Under the pieces are notes generated by a model. That model was given only the letters and a program-made list of their open reading frames with translations, searched no databases and was not told the DNA's origin. The translations under genes and the position numbers were made by a program. This document shows positions 54,650 through 63,110 of a stretch of DNA of 64,000 bases, piece by piece (positions within the stretch are counted from its first letter, which is position 1; each line of letters opens with the position of its first letter). The DNA is from Amblyornis subalaris (Eukaryota > Chordata > Aves > Passeriformes > Ptilonorhynchidae): the NCBI GenBank assembly GCA_018881555.1, contig JACAXG010000061.1:1426001-1490000 (forward strand), in the 5' to 3' direction.

Positions 54650-56125
54650 TCACTCCAGGCCGTTGCGGTGGCCGGGCTCGGGGGGTGGCAGCAGCTCCGG
54701 GGAGTGGCAGGGCGGGCTGCCGGCCGCGCTGTGCTCGCTGTCGGTGTCGCTACCCTTCTTGCCGCCAGGGCCGGGGCCGCCGCCGGGGCCACCGCCGCCG
54801 GGACCCCCGGCGCCTCCGGGGCCGCTGTGGGTCTTGACGTGTTTGCTGAGGTGGTCGCTGCGCATGAAACGCTTGTTGCAGACGGGGCAGGCGAAGCGCT
54901 TCTCGCCCGTGTGGGTCCGCAGGTGCCGCTGCAGCTCGTCGGAGCGGGTGAAGCGCTTTCCGCAGAAGAGCCAGTTGCAGACGAAGGGCCGCTCGCCCGT
55001 GTGCCAGCGCAGGTGCGCCTTCAGGTGCGAGGTTTTGCCGTAGACCTTGCCGCAGCCGGGGATGTGGCAGCTGTGCAGCCCCTTGCGGCGCAGGCTGGCC
55101 CCCGCCGGCCCCAGCCGCTCGGCCTCCTGGCAGTTGGGGCAGTCGCAGGTGGCGCGCCCCGAGTAGCGGCGGGCGGAGGAGCGCGGCGAAGCGGCCAGCG
55201 GCGCGGCGGGGCCGCCGCCCAGCATGGAGCCCCCGGCGCCGGCCAGCGGCGAGGGGGCCGAGTCCGGGTAGGAGCCGGGCAGCACCGGCTTAAATCCGTC
55301 CATGAGGTGCTGCCCGGCGGGGCTGAGGAGGTGCGAGGAGGCGCCGCTGCTGAAGGCCGAGTGGCCCAGGCCCGAGTAATCCGAGTTGTAGCCGCCCAGT
55401 GGCGAGTGGAGCGAGGTCTGGAGTCCGCCGGCCGCCGGGTGCAGCGACCCGGGCAGCGCGGCCGCACCGTTGGGGCTCTGCACGTCGATCCAGCCGGCGC
55501 CCACGTCCCACCAGCTGGAGGCGCCCGCTGAGCCTACCTCGCCGGCGCCCAGCCCCGGGTGCGAGGGCTTGAACCAGGACTCGTAGGGGTGCGCCATGCC
55601 CACCCGCGGGTAGATGCCCTGCAGCCCCTCCACCGACGTGTGCACCTTGGAGATGAAGACAGGCTGGTGCGCCGCCGCCTCCTGTCCCGCCGCCCCGCCG
55701 CCGCCGCCTCCGCCGCCGCCGCCACCGGCGCTGCCCGGCGCCTGGAAGACGGAGTAGTCGTTGGCGAAGGGCGAGCTGGCGGCCGCCGCGCTGCTGGAGG
55801 TGAGGGAGAAGGCGCTGGAGCCCGGCGAGCCGCCGCAGCTGAACGAGTCCGAGACCAGGGCGGCCGCCGCCGCCGCTGCCGCCGCCGCCGCCGCCGAGGA
55901 GCCGTTCCGCGCCGCGCCCGCCACGCCGAAGCCCGGGAGGCCGGAGCCCACGGCGCCGCAGCTGCCCGCCGAGGCTGAGGAGGAGGAGCGTTTCCAGGGG
56001 TGGAAGCCTTTGCCGAAGGACGACGCGCTGTCCGAAAGGGCGGACGGCGAGGGGCTGGGGCTGCCGATCTTGTTGCAGGTCGCGGCGAGCATGGCCAGCG
56101 GCGTGGAGCCTACCCGCGGTTCCTC
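54650..56125 (-). CDS. SP8: SP8 transcription factor, main coding exon (3' coding exon)
   Basis: This exon encodes nearly all of Sp8, a nuclear zinc-finger activator of the Sp/KLF family that binds GC/GT boxes. Family knowledge links it to limb-bud apical ridge outgrowth, Fgf8 control and forebrain patterning. Reading from an internal ATG at 56,092 (residue 1 of a 480-aa form), I see an Sp box ([10 protein letters not shown]) straddling that ATG, a Ser-rich stretch, 12 alanines at about 67-78, a poly-Gly run near 121-132, a Btd box with CDCPNC at 316-321, and three C2H2 fingers at 342-364, 372-394 and 402-422. The fingers are joined by TGERPF and TGEKRF linkers and carry the helix motifs [16 protein letters not shown] and RSDHLSKH. 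A Gly/Pro tail follows and the protein ends HRNGLE. The 5' boundary is the splice acceptor at 56,126-56,127, preceded by a pyrimidine tract and in phase 0. Frame and all finger ligands are intact. Identity with SP8 rather than SP9 rests on the N- and C-terminal sequence. Confidence 0.97.
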   Translation of the reverse strand, partial: EEPRVGSTPLAMLAATCNKIGSPSPSPSALSDSASSFGKGFHPWKRSSSSASAGSCGAVGSGLPGFGVAGAARNGSSAAAAAAAAAAAALVSDSFSCGGSPGSSAFSLTSSSAAAASSPFANDYSVFQAPGSAGGGGGGGGGGGAAGQEAAAHQPVFISKVHTSVEGLQGIYPRVGMAHPYESWFKPSHPGLGAGEVGSAGASSWWDVGAGWIDVQSPNGAAALPGSLHPAAGGLQTSLHSPLGGYNSDYSGLGHSAFSSGASSHLLSPAGQHLMDGFKPVLPGSYPDSAPSPLAGAGGSMLGGGPAAPLAASPRSSARRYSGRATCDCPNCQEAERLGPAGASLRRKGLHSCHIPGCGKVYGKTSHLKAHLRWHTGERPFVCNWLFCGKRFTRSDELQRHLRTHTGEKRFACPVCNKRFMRSDHLSKHVKTHSGPGGAGGPGGGGPGGGPGPGGKKGSDTDSEHSAAGSPPCHSPELLPPPEPGHRNGLE

Positions 56126-56204
56126 CTGCGGGCACAGAGAGGAGAGGGCCGTCCCGCCGGCGTCAGGGACGGAGCGGCCCCGCGCCGCCGCCCCGCGTTC
56201 CGCG

Positions 56205-56276
56205 CCCGGTCCCGCTCCTCCGCCCGGTCCCGCTCCTCCGCCCGGTCCCGCTCCTCCGCCCGGCCCCGCTCCGCCG
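56205..56276. repeat. 18-bp GC-rich tandem repeat in SP8 intron
   Basis: Four consecutive 18-bp units (consensus CCCGGTCCCGCTCCTCCG) lie 80-150 bp from the 3' splice site on the minus strand. The first three are identical and the fourth is degenerate. Being a multiple of three, the repeat keeps the SP8 frame open through this part of the intron and creates a false Gly/Pro-rich extension. Confidence 0.9.
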
Positions 56277-56834
56277 GCCGGCCCCGGGCGCAAAGTTTCG
56301 CGACTCCCGCGGGAGGATCCCTTCGCTGGGGCCGGCACTGCGGTTCTGCCTCCAAACGCCTTCCGGGGCTTTCTTTCACCATCCAACTCCCCTCCCACGA
56401 AGAAGCTCGGGAAGGGTTAAAAAAGGGGGAGAAAAAAAGGAAGAGGGGAAAAAAGTTGCGTCTGTTACCGCAGCTTTAAAGATGCCTCCGGCACGGCGGC
56501 AGCTACGTTTCAGCCTGTTCCCTTTCCCCGGGACGTGGCCGGTCGCCGTCCCTCAGGCCAATAAGGCTATTTTCTTAAATACGGAATCGCAGGACTATCA
56601 AATTACTACTTTTTTTAAAAAAAAAAAAAGCGTCTTTAAAATCAGCCTAATTTACGTACCAACGATAATGAAATACATATATAAATTTAACATATGTAAA
56701 TATGTATGCATACACAAGTTGAACGTACCTGCTAGACACGGTGGGCTGTGTTATTTTAAAGGGAAATAAAAAGCCACAATCTGTTGAAATTAAAAAAAAA
56801 AATGCACACACAAAAAGATAGTGCTGGGTTTGGG

Positions 56835-56877
56835 ATTTTTTTTTTTTGTTTGTTTGTTTGTTTGTTATTTTTTTTTC
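56835..56877. repeat. T-run with (TTTG)n
   Basis: A twelve-T run, then about five TTTG units, then another T-run, inside the SP8 intron. A poly-A stretch with few interruptions lies at 57,061-57,096. Confidence 0.9.
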
Positions 56878-57211
56878 TTCCAGCAGTCACATGTAAAGAA
56901 GAAAAGCCACTTCTCCGGGGCACAGGAGCAGCACAGCCCAGGCGCTGTAGGTTGTTTCTACAAATGCCCTTAAAACCTTTTCCTGATCACTGAAAAGTGA
57001 CTCTGCCCCCTTTTCCCCCTCTCACTCTTTCTTTTCTCCTAAACTCACTTGTACTTAAGTTAAAAAAAAAAAAAAAAAAAAGAAGAAAAAAAAAAGGCTG
57101 AATAGAGGAGACTGATAGCCCCGGTCAAGACAGGGGTTATTTTAACCCCCTCCAATCGACAATAAAAAGAAACCAATTAAACCAGCAAGAGAAAAAAATC
57201 CTTAGACTCAC

Positions 57212-57232
57212 CCCTAGAAGTGAAGTTGCCAT
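57212..57232 (-). CDS. SP8: SP8 first coding exon (MATSLLG)
   Basis: A 21-nt coding stretch reads MATSLLG on the minus strand and ends at a consensus donor, GTGAGT (57,211-57,206). Joined in phase 0 to the acceptor at 56,126 it gives [18 protein letters not shown] followed by MLAATC, which is the N-terminus I know for the long vertebrate Sp8 isoform. The joined coding sequence is 1,497 nt (498 aa). The ATG has G at -3 and G at +4, a good initiation context. The exon's 5' end is not defined; 5' UTR sequence lies above 57,232 and may be spliced to further non-coding exons. Confidence 0.88.
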
Positions 57233-57262
57233 CACACAAAAGTGCCCTCCTCTCAGAGGATC

Positions 57263-57271
57263 TTTTTTATA
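57263..57271 (-). promoter_or_regulatory. TATA-like motif upstream of SP8 ATG
   Basis: The minus strand reads TATAAAAAA, with its near end 31 nt upstream of the MATSLLG ATG. If used, transcription would begin almost at that ATG, leaving virtually no leader and favouring the internal start at 56,092. It may be only an A/T run, since Sp-family promoters are often CpG-type. Confidence 0.25.
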
Positions 57272-57411
57272 TTGATAAATCAGAGGCAGTGTTTTTTTTA
57301 GAGGTGTGCAATACAATGATCAGTTCCGCCCATTCCACCACAATTGTAGCTCCCTCGCCGGCTTTGAAGTGCCGCTGAGCCGCCGCCAGCCAATCCCCGC
57401 CACCGCCGCCT

Positions 57412-57509
57412 CGCTCGACGACGTGACTGCGTGAGGTCACCAGCGCCGTCGAGCCCGGCCGTCGAGCCCCGCCGGCGCTGCTGACCTCACGCACTCACGT
57501 CGTCGAGCG
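57412..57509. promoter_or_regulatory. 98-bp imperfect palindrome in the SP8 5' flank
   Basis: Two 37-nt arms (57,412-57,448 and 57,473-57,509) are inverted copies matching at 35 of 37 positions. The two mismatches pair 57,427 with 57,494 and 57,440 with 57,481. The 24-nt spacer is GC-rich. Each arm holds GACGACGTGA, a CRE/ATF-like core, and GTGAGGTCA with a nuclear-receptor AGGTCA half-site. GTCGAGCC occurs twice around the spacer. It lies 180-280 bp upstream of the SP8 initiator ATG, just after a CCAAT motif at about 57,390. Protein binding or hairpin function is inference. Confidence 0.7.
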
Positions 57510-57672
57510 GCGCGGGCTGCGGTCCCGGGCCGCAGGGACCACTCACTCCGGGTCGGGCTGCTTCGTCCCGGCCGCCCCTTTCCATCACCCCCCCGTGCGC
57601 GTAATTTGACGACAGGTTTTTGTTTGGTTGGTTGGTTGTTTCCCGTGGAGCGGTTTATATTTGAATTTTTAT

Positions 57673-57705
57673 ATCATCACCATCATCATCATCATCATCA
57701 TCATC
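57673..57705. repeat. (ATC)n microsatellite
   Basis: About eleven tandem ATC/CAT trinucleotides, one interrupted, in the SP8 upstream flank. A short TTGG repeat lies at 57,617-57,634. Confidence 0.9.
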
Positions 57706-58250
57706 TTAGCTTTACTATGATTATCGGCGCGGACTGGCGAATGTAGTAGCATCCCGTTTCTCCACTGGGCCCCCCCCGCATCCCGATCCCCTCTGGTCGG
57801 TCATTCCTCTCCCGTTGTCCCGGTAAGGGGGGGAAACACTTTAGGCCACTGCTGCCTGCCGTTCTCTCCGTTCTCGCCCTCGCAGTCCCACGGTTTCGGG
57901 CGTGATTCTTGGCGGTGGGGTCGCACAAGCCGGAGTCCACCCGAACGGCACCGGCACAGTCAGGGGCTGATTGCCGGGCGGCCCTGTCGCCCGATGGCGG
58001 AGCACCTCGAAGGCGCGCGCTTTGCTCCCCTCGGCTCCTCGCCCAGCGCTGGGCGGCTGCGGGGAAGGGCAGAGCCCTCTCCCCGTCTCCCTGGGGGAGT
58101 CTCCCGCGGGGGCCGGCCAGGCCCGGCCCGGCCCCGCTCGCCCAGGTGCTCTCACCCCCGCGAGTTTTCCGCGGCTTTGCTTAGCTTCCCAGGGGCTGTT
58201 TTCCTCCTCTCGGCTTCGGTTTTGACCCGTTTCCGTGTCGTGGGCATATT

Positions 58251-59559
58251 GACTGTACATCATATCTATTGATCAAGGGGGTAACGTACATTATCATACT
58301 TTGAAGTAAGAGTGAAGTAAATTAATGAACTGCTTTCTTTCTCTGAAGGCTGACGCTTACCATAAATGTCGCGTTTCTCTCCGCGAGCTGCTCTGAATGA
58401 TTTTAGCCTGTTGAGAAGGCGTGACAGGCCAGCCCAGAAGGAGGAAGGGGTGGGGGAAGGAGGGAACTCCGTTTAACAAATAAAAAAGAATTAACTTCAT
58501 TGCTTTGGTCTCCTTCTATAATGATATTCATTTTACAGACCTAAAGCACACTTGTTTAAATTTCGGGTTTAATTTAATCAATACTATCACCCGCGAAGAG
58601 GGGAAGAACATTTCCCGGAGATACTCCCTTGTATGAATGCTTATTAACTTTTTATCTCCACTTTCTTTATCTGCTGGAGATGGGGAGGAACTATTAAGAC
58701 ATAGATCAGAAAGCGTAAGAGCAAAACAAGCGTCGTGAGCATTACATTTTAGAGGAACACAAAATCGCATTTTGTGGTGTGCCAGGTTAGGTAAAAAGAT
58801 CGACACGCATTCCTTTCAGCCCCAGAAAGTCTGAGAGACTTTGCCATCCACCGGGGAAGGAGAAGCCTTTAGTGATATATCTCTTTTTAGGAGAGCCTCG
58901 CCGGGTGGGTCGTCCGTTCGCATCCGTATTTTGTCTGCACTTGTCTGCCCAGAGGAAACGTGTCCTTTTTTGATCTTTTCCTGTTTGTTTGTTCCGATGC
59001 TTGCCCTGACTCTTTTGATTTGGGGTCGAAAATCCTTAATTTTCCGTGCGCTTTTCCTTTAAAAGCATCGTGTGGGAAATTATGAAAATCTCGTTGTAAA
59101 AATAGTCGTGGGAGTCTTTACAAGGGAACTCAGCTGAGAGGGAGGGAAAAAAAAGGCAAATACATCAGAACAGAAATCACAAATCTCCTGACAGTGGGCA
59201 TCCTCCTGCTACTTTGATAATTTCCCTGACACTGGAAAAGCAGCAGCTTCTGAACTTTGAGAGCGGTGAGCTGATCTTTTCTGAAATCGCCACGGAAACA
59301 TCTGTAACCTTCCTCCTTTGTATACATTGCCTGCTGGGCAGAGGATTTAAGCAAGCTTACAATTTTGTTTGCATTTGCCTTATTGACCACTGCACTTAAG
59401 GGTGCAGTACATCAACATAATATGCAGGTGGGGGCGGGGGCGGGGGGGAGGTGGGGAAGCCAGCAAAGAGAGATTTTCCAGAAATTAATTAAAACTTTTT
59501 TTCCCCCCCATTTGAAGTTTAATGTACGGGAGTAGATAAATGTTCGTGCCGTTTCTTGA
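58251..59559. other. non-coding DNA upstream of SP8
   Basis: Mixed composition, no transposon, no coding homology. It holds the G-rich tract at 59,428. Confidence 0.5.
59428..59456 (+). repeat. G-rich tract, possible G-quadruplex
   Basis: Five runs of 3-7 G separated by single C, A or T bases in the SP8 upstream region. Confidence 0.7.
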
Positions 59560-59900
59560 AAACCTGTGGGATCCACTCTCAATAAAGCTAAAATCTATTA
59601 GCATTCTGTATGCATCTGCAGCATAAATTTCATTTGAATTTCAAATTTAATAAACCAGGAGGTTTTTAATCATCCCTGGTTTTATTTGTTTGATATTAAC
59701 ATGCTTATTGACCGGGTCTGTTGACCAGTTTGATCATTACAGGACAGCAAAAAGTTAATTAAAACGACCACAGCTCCTTAATCATATCATCTGTCTCATC
59801 CATGTCGCTCCCTTTATTACAGCCTATGATGGATAGTCTCCCAGATTAATTTCTCTGTTTCTTCGATTTGGACAACAGCTTTTGGGACCTAATTTACATC
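59560..59900. promoter_or_regulatory. candidate conserved enhancer upstream of SP8
   Basis: An AT-rich but complex stretch with many homeodomain-type cores: TTTAATCATC, AAGTTAATTAAAACGACC, CTTAATCATATCATC and AGATTAATTT. There are also two TTGACC-type sites (59,707-59,728) and an inverted pair CCAGGAGG/CCTGGTTT. It is free of transposons and lies 2.3 kb upstream of the first coding exon. Enhancer function is inference from motif density and context. Confidence 0.4.
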
Positions 59901-60219
59901 CTGGGAACAACTTGCTCAAGTCTACCTAACATCTTGTGTCTACAATGTAGATTAGCAATCTCGGAACTTTAGCCACAAGGATAGCTGTCACTAACCTTTC
60001 GGGAAGGGGGGTGGATTTTCCTTCGAGCAAACCCCGATTGTCTGCGCTGCGACCGGCAAGTGGACAGAGATGGATAGACCCTTGTAGCAGAGGTCCTCGC
60101 CTGTCTACAGACAGCACTACCGGGGTGTAGAGGGAGATTTCTTTTTGAGGAAACGGTGGTCTGTACTATTTGAAAAGGCATAGCTGGAAAGATTAAACTT
60201 CAGGCTGACCACGCCGAGT

Positions 60220-61560
60220 GCTGGATGTCCGTGTTAGCGAGGGAAAGCGTTTCACGCCACCCTTGCGCTACTTTAGGGGCACGCGGGTGAGAGCCGGACT
60301 CTCCTGTCGCCTCCCTGGCAGTGCAGCTCCGCTCCGCCGTCTCTCAAGCGTCCAGCGAGGAGGAAGCCTCGCTCCTCAGCGTCCAGCGGCTCCTAGCTCC
60401 GCTCCCGCGGTCACGGGGAAAAGCCTCTAGGCGGGGGCCTTGTCCTCGCCCTCCCTGGGCTCCGTGCGCTGGAAAACGCTGCGTTGCCCCCATGTTTGCC
60501 CCACCGCCCCGCACCTGCTGCCCTGGGTAGGTGGCGACCAGGAGGTGTTCCCTTCACCCGCCACCTTCACCTGGAATCTGTCACCTGGAAGATTTACTGA
60601 CGGGTGACAGCCAACTCTCCAGGCGCACGAGGGGTCGGCTTGTTCGGAGAGCGGAGAAAGGGGAATAGGACATAAATGAAACAAAACAGCCACCAGTCAG
60701 AAAGTACGGTGCTGTGTCTGGCGGTCACTGAGCAAAGGGGGTGGTTAATGTCGTTCTTTAACCTCCATCTGCACATCTGCATTACTGTGCTTCACCTGGG
60801 ACTTTTCTCTCACTGCCTCACCGGGCACTTTCGTTGGGACAGGAGCTCCCTGTCGGGCACCAGGTGCAGCGCGGCGGCAGCGGACACTGCATGTGCGCCG
60901 GCGCCTGCATCTATTGCTATGTAGGTTATCTCTTCCGCCGGTGTAAACGTGTTCCAGGTACCCGCCAAGCCCGCCGGGGTCCCCGTCCCGCGGCCCGCCC
61001 CGCGTTTCCCAGCCTTGCGCGGCCTGGATGTTCCCCCGCGCAGCCGGCGGGGAGGTGCTCGGCAGAGGCCGGGCTTCTCGCTGAGCCACTTTGGCGAGGG
61101 AGCACGCCGACCTGTCTACAGCCGGCAGAGGAGATTCACATCGATGCTTTTCTTCGTTTACTTATTTATTTGTCTGGATCTGTGCGGAGAAAAAAAAAAA
61201 AAAAAAAAGCTAGCTGCGCCTCTGAGAGGTCCCTGTAATTAGATTAGCCCGGGAAGACACCGTGCACATGCTGGTGTGTGCATGCCTGGGGAGGGAGAGG
61301 AAGAGGCACCTTCACACCCACTCTGTTTACATCGCCGGTGTGCTCCTAGATCCGATCCGCACCTCCTTCTTCTCCCCGTTTTTTTTCCCTGCCCTTCCCC
61401 CCCCCACCGCCCCCCGCTCTCCCGGTACGTTGTCGCTGTGCACGCATCGGCTCCTGGGCGGTCATGTAAGTACCGGGAGGCGCCGGAGGGGAGAGCGAGC
61501 GCCCGGGCTGGGCGCGCCGGCACCGGGCGGGGCAGAGCGCGGAGCCCCCGCCGCCGGTCC
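60220..61560. promoter_or_regulatory. distal CpG-rich region upstream of SP8
   Basis: GC- and CpG-rich segments at 60,260-60,560, 60,840-61,130 and 61,380-61,560 alternate with poly-A (61,190-61,208) and ordinary sequence. E-box CACCTG and TGACAG motifs cluster at 60,550-60,640. No coding homology. It could hold a distal first exon of SP8 or a divergent non-coding RNA promoter. Confidence 0.4.
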
Positions 61561-61679
61561 TTCGGTCCTGCCTAGAATAGATTTGTTTAAGCTGCTTTCT
61601 GTTTTTTTCCTGATATATATCACCTTCTCCCAGGCACCACTTACAGTTAAAAACTACTAAATTCTTCTCCTCAACGGTA

Positions 61680-61870
61680 TTGATTTCTTTTCATTCTGCT
61701 CCGTTAGGAGAGGAGGTAATGCTTCCAGATTACCCCGCGTCTCCTCCAGACGGTTGACAATTGCAATCGCAGTTTCGGGAAGATAAATGTTACTTTGGGA
61801 ATTGTGCTTAATTACAAATAATCTAGGAGCTGCTCTGGGTCCGATGGTTTAACCACACGTGTTCAAATCA
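61680..61870. promoter_or_regulatory. candidate conserved non-coding element
   Basis: Non-repetitive sequence with GGTAATGCTTCCAGATTACC (an imperfect palindrome), TGACAATTGCAATCG and GCTTAATTACAAATAATC. Homeodomain-type cores are dense. Function not shown. Confidence 0.3.
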
Positions 61871-61987
61871 TAGTACAAGCTTTACAAGCGAGTGCCAAGA
61901 TATAGTAAACGTTCGGAAAATCGGTGTGCAAGACAGGACCTTCCCATTAGATAGGCTGCCTGAAACTGGGTCACGCCCCGAAATACA

Positions 61988-62036
61988 TGCTATTTATATA
62001 TACACATACGAATATATAAATATATATATACACATG
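61988..62036. repeat. AT-rich (TATA)n microsatellite
   Basis: Alternating TA/ACAC units; a short TATGTA run follows at 62,162-62,178. Confidence 0.8.
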
Positions 62037-62409
62037 GGCGCCTGTGGATATGTGCACATACATAAATGCGTGAGTGTGGTAGACACTCGCATATACAAAT
62101 CCTAAAGCACCCAAAATCGTAGCCTGCAGAGAACACAGAAGAAAGGGAAAGCTTTCTACGCATATATGTATGTATGCATTTATTTCTTTGTTCTCCCAAC
62201 TGCGCAGAAGTGTCAATCTGGAAAAAAAAATTAAAATATCTTTGCTTGCTACCGTTTGTGGAGTAGAAGAGCCCCTGGTCTTCCGGGAAAGACGTACCTT
62301 CGAAGCACTATGCCAGGAAGGTTTGGCTCACGTCCGTTCTTGCACTCAGTGCGCACCGCAGCCGTCTCCTGAATGCAGAACTCCTGCGATGTGACTTGAA
62401 AGACCCTAA

Positions 62410-63110
62410 TATTGATATATTTACTGTTCCTCTTACAATGTAGCTGCCACCTTTCCCTGTCGTTATTTGCCTATATGGCAGGGCAATTAGGTCACCCCCC
62501 TCCTGCCCTCCCCCCCTTCCCCCCGCAGCAGCCTTATTAACTCCGGGGGAGGGGGGCAGACGAGCAGCGGGAGGGAGGCAAGGTGGTGAACAGGTTATTC
62601 TCTTAACCCGACCTGGCCGCAGGAGCGAGATGAGCAACACTGAACAGATGTCCCCATTTAAGCCATTCTTTTCCCACATGCCTGCTGGATGCTGCCAGGG
62701 CGCAGGAAGCTTGCTGCAGACCTGGCCCATTCCCGGCCATTATGGCCAAGTTATTCTGGACCAGTGAGCACGAACAAAATGGGCTTCAGATCGCGTGCTT
62801 GAGAATAATTCGACTCCGAGCCCTGGAAGAGCCCCCTCCCCCCATTTTTTTAAGTGTTGGGGGGTGGACGGGGACGTGTTTCAGCTCTGATCGCAGCAGA
62901 AGAACTTCTCAAAAGCCCCTTCCCCCTCCTTCTCTTCGGCAAATATGGTATAATTTACAGAGCAACTTAATAATCCGAGGGCCACCGCAAAAGCCCTTTG
63001 CGTTGTAAACCGCTTCTAATTACCTGCCAGAGCAATTAGCTGACTATCACGAAGAAATTAGATCGCTCAATGTAGCATAAATAATGCGAATAATTTTGTA
63101 AGGAGAATGG
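62410..63110. promoter_or_regulatory. candidate conserved non-coding cluster
   Basis: The ends of this block (62,430-62,500 and 62,930-63,110) are complex, TAAT-rich sequences such as GGGCAATTAGGTCA, TTCTAATTACCTGCC, GCAATTAGCTGACTATC and GCATAAATAATGCGAATAAT. A purine/pyrimidine-rich stretch (62,490-62,570) with long C- and G-runs lies between. No genes or transposons. Proposed as SP8-domain enhancer sequence by context only. Confidence 0.35.

Larger units (their letters stand above)
54100..56420. promoter_or_regulatory. CpG island over SP8 main exon
   Basis: The whole main coding exon, its 3' flank to about 54,100 and the proximal intron are very GC- and CpG-rich. Long open frames appear on the opposite strand simply because stop codons are rare in such sequence. 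Islands over the body of developmental transcription-factor genes are common; polycomb-type regulation here is inference. Confidence 0.6.
56126..57211 (-). other. SP8: SP8 intron
   Basis: This 1,086-nt phase-0 intron separates the MATSLLG exon from the main exon, with GTGAGT at its 5' end and a pyrimidine-rich tract plus CAG at its 3' end. Its distal part (about 56,400-57,200) is AT-rich with A/T homopolymers and a TTTG microsatellite. Its proximal part (56,126-56,400) is extremely GC-rich and stays open in the SP8 frame back to an ATG at 56,398, so a gene finder may wrongly add 102 residues there. Those residues are low-complexity Gly/Pro/Ala and do not resemble the Sp8 N-terminus. An intron-retaining short isoform starting at 56,092 is also possible. 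Confidence 0.85.
57300..58250. promoter_or_regulatory. CpG-rich island in the SP8 5' flank
   Basis: The stretches 57,350-57,600 and 57,840-58,220 are rich in CG dinucleotides and G/C, unlike the AT-rich flanks. They sit directly upstream of the first SP8 coding exon, the usual place for a CpG-type promoter. The island contains the 98-bp palindrome, a CCAAT motif and, between the two GC blocks, TTGG and CAT microsatellites. Short open frames on both strands here are compositional and not supported as genes. Confidence 0.6.

Noticed and set aside
54668..55531. 287-codon open frame on the plus strand across SP8
   Set aside because: Exact antisense of the SP8 main exon; Ala/Gly/Arg-rich because of GC-rich sequence. 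No independent gene signal.
55290..56135. 281-codon alternative minus-strand frame in SP8
   Set aside because: Frame-shifted copy of SP8 coding DNA with Arg/Gly/Leu bias.
56093..56398. 102-residue N-terminal extension of SP8
   Set aside because: It is intron sequence: a good acceptor lies at 56,126 and the true N-terminal exon (MATSLLG) is at 57,212-57,232.
55761..56420. 219-codon plus-strand open frame over the SP8 5' part
   Set aside because: Shadow of the SP8 reading frame and the 18-bp repeat; low complexity only.
62430..62480. CArG-like box (CCTATATGG) in an upstream element
   Set aside because: One base short of the CC(A/T)6GG consensus, so not reported as a site.
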